Both the position numbers and the translations under genes were made by a program. DNA of 16,935 bases, taken from the NCBI GenBank assembly GCA_035493895.1, contig DATJHM010000218.1, positions 1 through 16,935 of the forward strand, in the 5' to 3' direction. Shown here piece after piece: positions 13,110 through 16,935 of this stretch (within the stretch, counting starts at the first letter, position 1; each line of letters opens with the position of its first letter). Origin of the DNA: DATJHM01 sp035493895. GTDB lineage: Bacteria; Chloroflexota; Ktedonobacteria; Ktedonobacterales; Ktedonobacteraceae. Under the pieces are notes generated by a model. That model searched no databases and was not told where the DNA came from. It worked only from the letters and a program-made list of their open reading frames with translations.

Positions 13110-14330
13110 ATGGAACTTTTTGCACGGCTTCAAATACGGAAACGATATGCAATGTTGCTGGTCGTTGTGGCCGCCATGTTGACCCTGGCTGCCTGTGGCG
13201 GCAGTACGCCAGCGGCCGCGAGCACACCGGGGGTCAGCAGCGATACGATTACCGTTGGCGCTGTCCTGGATACGACGGGTCCGATCAAAGTGATTTGTGC
13301 GCCGATTCTGGCTGGAGATCAACTCTATTTTGACAAGATCAACGCCTCCGGTGGCATCAACGGACGCAAGATCAAGCTGGTGCAGGTGAGTGATGGTGGT
13401 GACTCGACCAGGACGAAAGACGCCGTACGCCAGCTCGTCGAGCAAGATAATGCGTTCGCTCTCTTCCAGGTTTGTGGCTCAGGCAATGCGAACGTCGCCG
13501 AGAATTATACCAATCCGAAGGGTATTCCGCTCGTTGACCCTATCGGCGGAGGTTCGAAGTTCACTGACGCGCAAGGCAATGCTCTGCCATGGGTCTGGAT
13601 GACGCAGCCCAACTATGGCGACGAAGGCCACGTCATCGGCAGCTATTTGACCAGCACGCTGCACGCAAAGTCTGTGGGGCTGCTCTACGAAAATGACGTG
13701 CTGGGTTTGCAGCAAAAGACCACACTGGGCGAGGCGCTCCAGAAAAGCGGCGGCGAGCTGGTCGCCTCGGTTGGCTATAGCGCGACCCAGACCGATTTCA
13801 CGGCAGCGGTGCAAACGCTTAAAGCTGCGCATCCCGATCTTATTGTGCTCAATGGCCTGCCCGGTCCCACGGCCAGCTTTGTGGCTGCGGCTACTGGTCA
13901 GGGGTATCGTCCAGCCATGGGCTATCTGGCGAACTATCCCATGGCTGATAATTCCTGGGCCAAAGTTCTGGGTGCCGCTGGCGAGAACATTTATGTCAGT
14001 GGCTACACTAGCACCGATTCACCGGTCGGTCAGGAGTATCTGCAAGCGACGTCCAGCGATTCGGTTTTCAGTGCCTATAAATTCTATGGTTATATCAATG
14101 CCAAGATCTTCTCCGATGCCCTGAACAAGGCCGGTAAGAATCTGACGCGTGACAGCTTACGCAATGCGCTGGATCACGATTTCGATAACTACAGCACCGG
14201 CTTTGGTCCCAGCCTGACCTGGACCCCCAGCAAACATGGTGGCGTGAGCGATTTTATGATCTTCCAGATCAAGCATGGCCAGCTTACCCCTGCCAGCGCT
14301 TTTATCAAGGCTTCAGAGGTCTGGCCTTGA
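13110..14330 (+). CDS. branched-chain amino-acid-type ABC transporter substrate-binding lipoprotein (LivK-like)
   Basis: A 406-residue type I periplasmic-binding-fold protein. The N-terminal signal runs MLLVVVAAMLTLAAC, with the lipobox LTLAAC and acylated C29, followed by a short Ala/Pro/Ser linker. The mature domain opens DTITVGAVLDTTGP (45-58) and continues GINGRKIKLVQVSDGG (82-97), the LivJ/LivK signature. A cysteine pair (C63, C122) could form a disulfide. Such proteins capture amino acids, amides or aromatic acids outside the membrane for an ABC importer. No permease or ATPase gene is in the window, so it is an orphan here or a sensor component. GGGAG precedes the ATG. A strong hairpin separates it from the hydrolase. 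Confidence 0.9.
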   Translation: MELFARLQIRKRYAMLLVVVAAMLTLAACGGSTPAAASTPGVSSDTITVGAVLDTTGPIKVICAPILAGDQLYFDKINASGGINGRKIKLVQVSDGGDSTRTKDAVRQLVEQDNAFALFQVCGSGNANVAENYTNPKGIPLVDPIGGGSKFTDAQGNALPWVWMTQPNYGDEGHVIGSYLTSTLHAKSVGLLYENDVLGLQQKTTLGEALQKSGGELVASVGYSATQTDFTAAVQTLKAAHPDLIVLNGLPGPTASFVAAATGQGYRPAMGYLANYPMADNSWAKVLGAAGENIYVSGYTSTDSPVGQEYLQATSSDSVFSAYKFYGYINAKIFSDALNKAGKNLTRDSLRNALDHDFDNYSTGFGPSLTWTPSKHGGVSDFMIFQIKHGQLTPASAFIKASEVWP

Positions 14331-14359
14331 GAAGCTATTCCTCCCTGTTTCTAGAGCCT

Positions 14360-14385
14360 GCCCGGAGACGCCCACGTCTCCGGGC
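14360..14385 (+). terminator. strong GC-rich hairpin between lipoprotein and hydrolase, no T-tract
   Basis: A perfect 11-bp stem (14360-14370 with 14375-14385) closes a 4-nt loop. It is followed by CAGCTAAAG, not T residues. It lies 30 bp after the lipoprotein stop and 37 bp before the hydrolase start. It may protect the 3' end of the upstream message and lower expression of the downstream gene, or act as a factor-assisted terminator. Confidence 0.5.
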
Positions 14386-14421
14386 CAGCTAAAGCCACTT
14401 ATATATAAAGGAACAAAACCA

Positions 14422-15291
14422 ATGCTGATGAAACCGGTACGCGAAGCTTTTGTCACGGCAGGAGAGGTGAAGCTCCACTGTGTGCAATGGGGGGAGCAGG
14501 GAACGCCTGTTATCTGCATTCATGGTTTGACCGCCAACGCGTTCTATTTCCAGGCTACCGCTGAGGCGCTGGCGCGTGAGCACCGGGTATTTGCCTATGA
14601 TCTGCGGGGACGAGGCGAGAGTGATCGGCCAGAACATGGGTATAACGTCCCGATCCATGCGGAGGATCTGGCAAGGTTGATCGATGCGTTAGGACTGGAG
14701 CGGCCGGTGATATTCGGACACTCGCTGGGCGCGTTCATTGCCCTGTATTTCGCCGCTCACTATCCCGACAGACTGAGCAAACTGATACTGGGCGATGGTG
14801 GTGCGACGTTGCCCTGGCAACGATTTGAGGATCAGCCTGCGTGGCTCACAGCAGCTATCAGTCGTCTCGGGACTTCTGTGCCGTCGTTTGAGGCGTATCT
14901 TCAGCGCCTGAAAGCTGCTCCGTTCCTGGGACCTTACTGGAATGCGTATATCGATACGTACTTTCAACATGATGTACTTCAGCAAAGTGACGGATCGGTC
15001 GTTTCTCGTTGTTATCAGGCGGGCGTTCTCGAGGAAGGGCTGATCTCGGACAAAGCAAAACCCGAGGAACAGTGGGCGCAGGTTCGCGTGCCGACCTTGC
15101 TTTTGCGCGCAGGCCAGGGCATGCTCACGGCTGACGATCAACTGCTCACAGAGGCCGCAACCGCAACCATATGTCAGGCGATCAAAGGAATCCAGTTCGT
15201 GAATTTCCCGTCACTGAATCACTACACTATTCTTTTTGGGATCGAGCCCGGCCCGTTGCAAACGATCCGCGCTTTCATTGAAGAAGCGTAA
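14422..15291 (+). CDS. alpha/beta-fold hydrolase
   Basis: A 289-residue cytoplasmic hydrolase. The oxyanion-hole segment is CIHGLTAN (32-39), a DLRGRGESDRP loop is at 60-70, and the nucleophile elbow is GHSLGA, with S101. The histidine is H267 in LNHYTIL; the acid is expected near 231-239 (GQGMLTADD), most likely D238 or D239. A cap region lies at about 130-215. The family includes esterases, C-C hydrolases of ring-fission products and haloalkane-type enzymes; the substrate cannot be fixed. ATG 14422 follows AAAGGA; an upstream ATG at 14275 in frame would overlap the lipoprotein gene and has no family-like sequence, so it was rejected. It sits 91 bp after the lipoprotein gene and may be co-expressed with it. 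Confidence 0.88.
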   Translation: MLMKPVREAFVTAGEVKLHCVQWGEQGTPVICIHGLTANAFYFQATAEALAREHRVFAYDLRGRGESDRPEHGYNVPIHAEDLARLIDALGLERPVIFGHSLGAFIALYFAAHYPDRLSKLILGDGGATLPWQRFEDQPAWLTAAISRLGTSVPSFEAYLQRLKAAPFLGPYWNAYIDTYFQHDVLQQSDGSVVSRCYQAGVLEEGLISDKAKPEEQWAQVRVPTLLLRAGQGMLTADDQLLTEAATATICQAIKGIQFVNFPSLNHYTILFGIEPGPLQTIRAFIEEA

Positions 15292-15441
15292 CGTCGTGTA
15301 TAGTCTTGCGAACGTTGCCGGGTTCTAGAGATAGTTCTTGCCACAACGTGTGAAAAAATGCCTTCCAACATTTCTATCGATTTGTTTTTGTACCATTGTG
15401 CAATTGTGTGGAGAGAAAGCATCTCCATCAGGAGGTACAGC

Positions 15442-16929
15442 ATGATGCAGCGCAGCGTCAAAGGACGAATGCTTGTGGCTAGCCTCGTTATTGTTGTAAG
15501 TTTTATATCCGTATTGATCGCGTACCCGACTCCCACCCATGCCAGCAGCGGCACATTCACACAATACACCTACAATGGAGCCGCTGGCAGCCGTCCCTAT
15601 TATGTCTATACTCCTGCCAACTACCAGGTTGGCACGTCAGTTCCTCTGATTGTCATGTTGCACGGTTGCACGCAGACGCCTACAGATTTCGCGAACGGCA
15701 CCCAGATGAATACCCTGGCCGATCAGGATCAATTCATCGTTGTCTATCCACAGCAGACCAGCACCTATAATTCCCTATCGTGCTGGAACTGGTTTCAGAC
15801 CGCTGACCAGGCGCGTGGCAGCGGCGAACCCGCGATCATCGCGGGCATTGTACAGACCGTCAAGCAAGCAACTTCGCAATGGACCATTGATACCAATCGC
15901 GTCTACGTTGCGGGAATGTCGGCGGGTGCCGCTATGACCGTGATTATGGGCGCAACCTATCCTGATATTTTCGCCGCAATCGGTGTGCACTCGGGCCTGG
16001 AATATAAAGCCGCAACCTCGGAGACAGCGGCCACCACCGCACAGTCGCAGGGCGGTCCCAGTCCCACGACGCAGGGGCAGGCAGCTTACAACGCCATGGG
16101 CAGCGCAGCCCGTGAAGTTCCCACCATTGATTTCCAGGGGCAGAGCGACTACACCGTCTATCCCGTCAATGGTGACCAGATCATCCAGCAGTGGATGGCA
16201 ACCGACCATCTGGCTTCCAACAATACCTACAATGCCAGCTTTAGCAGCCCTTCAACGACCACCAGCGGCCAGGTCTCCGGTTCAAGCGGACATTCCTATA
16301 CCGTCCAGACCTGGAACGACACCAACGGGAAAGAGATCGAGGAATATTGGAAGATCAACGGGATGGGCCATGCCTGGTCAGGTGGCAGCAGCAGTGGGTC
16401 ATATACCGATGCCAACGGACCCAGCGCCACAAACGCCATGTACACCTTCTTCATAAATCATCCTCTGCAAGGAGGGAGTAGCACTCCAACGCCCACCCCT
16501 GGTACGACCCCAACGCCTGGAACGACGCCGACTCCTACACCAACGCCAGGTACAACGCCGACCCCGACACCCACCCCTGGTACAACCCCAACGCCGACGA
16601 ATACAAGTTGCCAGGTGCATTATAGCGTGGTCAGTCAGTGGGCGGGCGCTTTCGAGGCCAACATTGCGATTACCAATACCGGCACAACGGCGATTAATGG
16701 CTGGACCCTGCACTTCGCATTTGCGAATGGGCAGGTAATCACGCTTGGCTGGAGTGGCAATTTCTCGCAATCAGGCAGTGTGGTAACGGTGACCAACCTC
16801 TCGTCAAATGGTTCCATCGCAGCCGGAAGTTCGCTGGTTGTATCGCCCTCTTTCGAGGCGAACTGGAGCGGCACGAATGCTGCACCGACGGCATTCACGC
16901 TCAATGGAGCCGCGTGTAGTGTCGTCTAG
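15442..16929 (+). CDS. secreted esterase of the PHB depolymerase/CE1 family with a C-terminal CBM2
   Basis: A 495-residue extracellular enzyme. ATG 15442 is preferred because AGGAGG lies 6 nt upstream; an upstream ATG at 15358 lacks this. The signal peptide is about residues 1-34, ending near THA. The catalytic domain (about 36-342) has HGCTQ (74-78) as oxyanion region, G-M-S160-A-G as lipase box, D236 in GQSDYTV and H310 in GMGHAWSGG. A Thr-Pro linker (347-387) joins a family 2 carbohydrate-binding module (388-494) with C390 and C492 as terminal cysteines and W400, W421 and W437 as aromatic contacts. The LpqC-like group includes feruloyl and acetylxylan esterases and PHB depolymerases; the cellulose-binding module points to plant cell-wall esters. 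Confidence 0.92.
   Translation: MMQRSVKGRMLVASLVIVVSFISVLIAYPTPTHASSGTFTQYTYNGAAGSRPYYVYTPANYQVGTSVPLIVMLHGCTQTPTDFANGTQMNTLADQDQFIVVYPQQTSTYNSLSCWNWFQTADQARGSGEPAIIAGIVQTVKQATSQWTIDTNRVYVAGMSAGAAMTVIMGATYPDIFAAIGVHSGLEYKAATSETAATTAQSQGGPSPTTQGQAAYNAMGSAAREVPTIDFQGQSDYTVYPVNGDQIIQQWMATDHLASNNTYNASFSSPSTTTSGQVSGSSGHSYTVQTWNDTNGKEIEEYWKINGMGHAWSGGSSSGSYTDANGPSATNAMYTFFINHPLQGGSSTPTPTPGTTPTPGTTPTPTPTPGTTPTPTPTPGTTPTPTNTSCQVHYSVVSQWAGAFEANIAITNTGTTAINGWTLHFAFANGQVITLGWSGNFSQSGSVVTVTNLSSNGSIAAGSSLVVSPSFEANWSGTNAAPTAFTLNGAACSVV
16479..16606 (+). repeat. low-complexity Thr-Pro linker repeat
   Basis: Imperfect tandem units encoding TPTPGT and TPTPTPTPGT link the catalytic and cellulose-binding domains. 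Codons for Thr and Pro vary between units. Such tracts change length easily by slippage and recombination and are prone to assembly error. Confidence 0.8.
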
Positions 16930-16935
16930 ACGAAA

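Noticed and set aside
12930..13445. A 171-codon minus-strand frame opposite the start of the lipoprotein gene
   Set aside because: It lies across a strong + strand promoter and the lipoprotein signal peptide, and its composition is that of an antisense shadow.
14275..14421. Upstream in-frame start for the alpha/beta hydrolase
   Set aside because: It would overlap the lipoprotein gene and translate the GC-rich hairpin; ATG 14422 has its own ribosome site and gives a normal family length.
15358..15441. Upstream in-frame start for the esterase
   Set aside because: It adds 28 residues before a well-formed signal peptide, and the AGGAGG site belongs to ATG 15442.

Overview
The window looks like an accessory stretch of a mesophilic, soil-type Chloroflexota chromosome, most likely class Ktedonobacteria. 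This is inferred from gene content and style: a secreted esterase with a long Thr-Pro linker and a C-terminal cellulose-binding module, lipoproteins, many MFS/TetR/methyltransferase/SDR-type single genes, and roughly 50% GC with wide, promoter-bearing intergenic gaps. No rRNA, tRNA, CRISPR array, transposase or phage gene was seen. The assignment rests on recognition only, since no database search was possible.

Layout. 1-210: the 3' end of an unidentified + strand gene and a bidirectional terminator. 229-1065 (-): SAM methyltransferase. 1066-1574: a gap with a dyad and an extended -10 promoter. 1575-2897 (+): MFS exporter, convergent with a TetR regulator at 2909-3598 (-). The TetR gene is divergent from an NAD(P)-dependent reductase at 3891-4940 (+), with GTAAAC-type dyads between them. 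4994-5830 (-): second methyltransferase. 5983-6948 (-): exported beta-lactamase-fold serine hydrolase. 7174-8076 (-): intradiol ring-cleavage dioxygenase. 8232-9617 (-): membrane-anchored parallel beta-helix protein. 9618-10086: a structured non-coding stretch. 10087-12773: a minus-strand cluster read in the order VIT-type metal transporter, nitroreductase, two-helix membrane protein, SRPBCC protein, the last behind its own strongly palindromic promoter. 13110-15291 (+): orphan LivK-type lipoprotein and an alpha/beta hydrolase. 15442-16929 (+): secreted CE1/PHB-depolymerase-type esterase with a CBM2.

How the genes may work together. MFS, TetR and the reductase look like a small detoxification/export locus under one local repressor. 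The dioxygenase, nitroreductase and reductase fit the processing of plant-derived or xenobiotic aromatics. The CBM2 esterase fits plant-litter degradation outside the cell. There is no clear multi-gene defence or biosynthetic system. The most unusual signals are regulatory: a nested 88-bp inverted repeat around the SRPBCC promoter, a 53-nt inverted repeat inside codons 12-29 of the MFS gene, mutually exclusive pairings in the 9.9-10.0 kb gap, and several dyads placed on recognisable promoters. The VIT protein is also notable: its membrane domain resembles the ferritin-VIT fusion MbfA, but it carries a disordered N-terminus in place of the ferritin-like domain.
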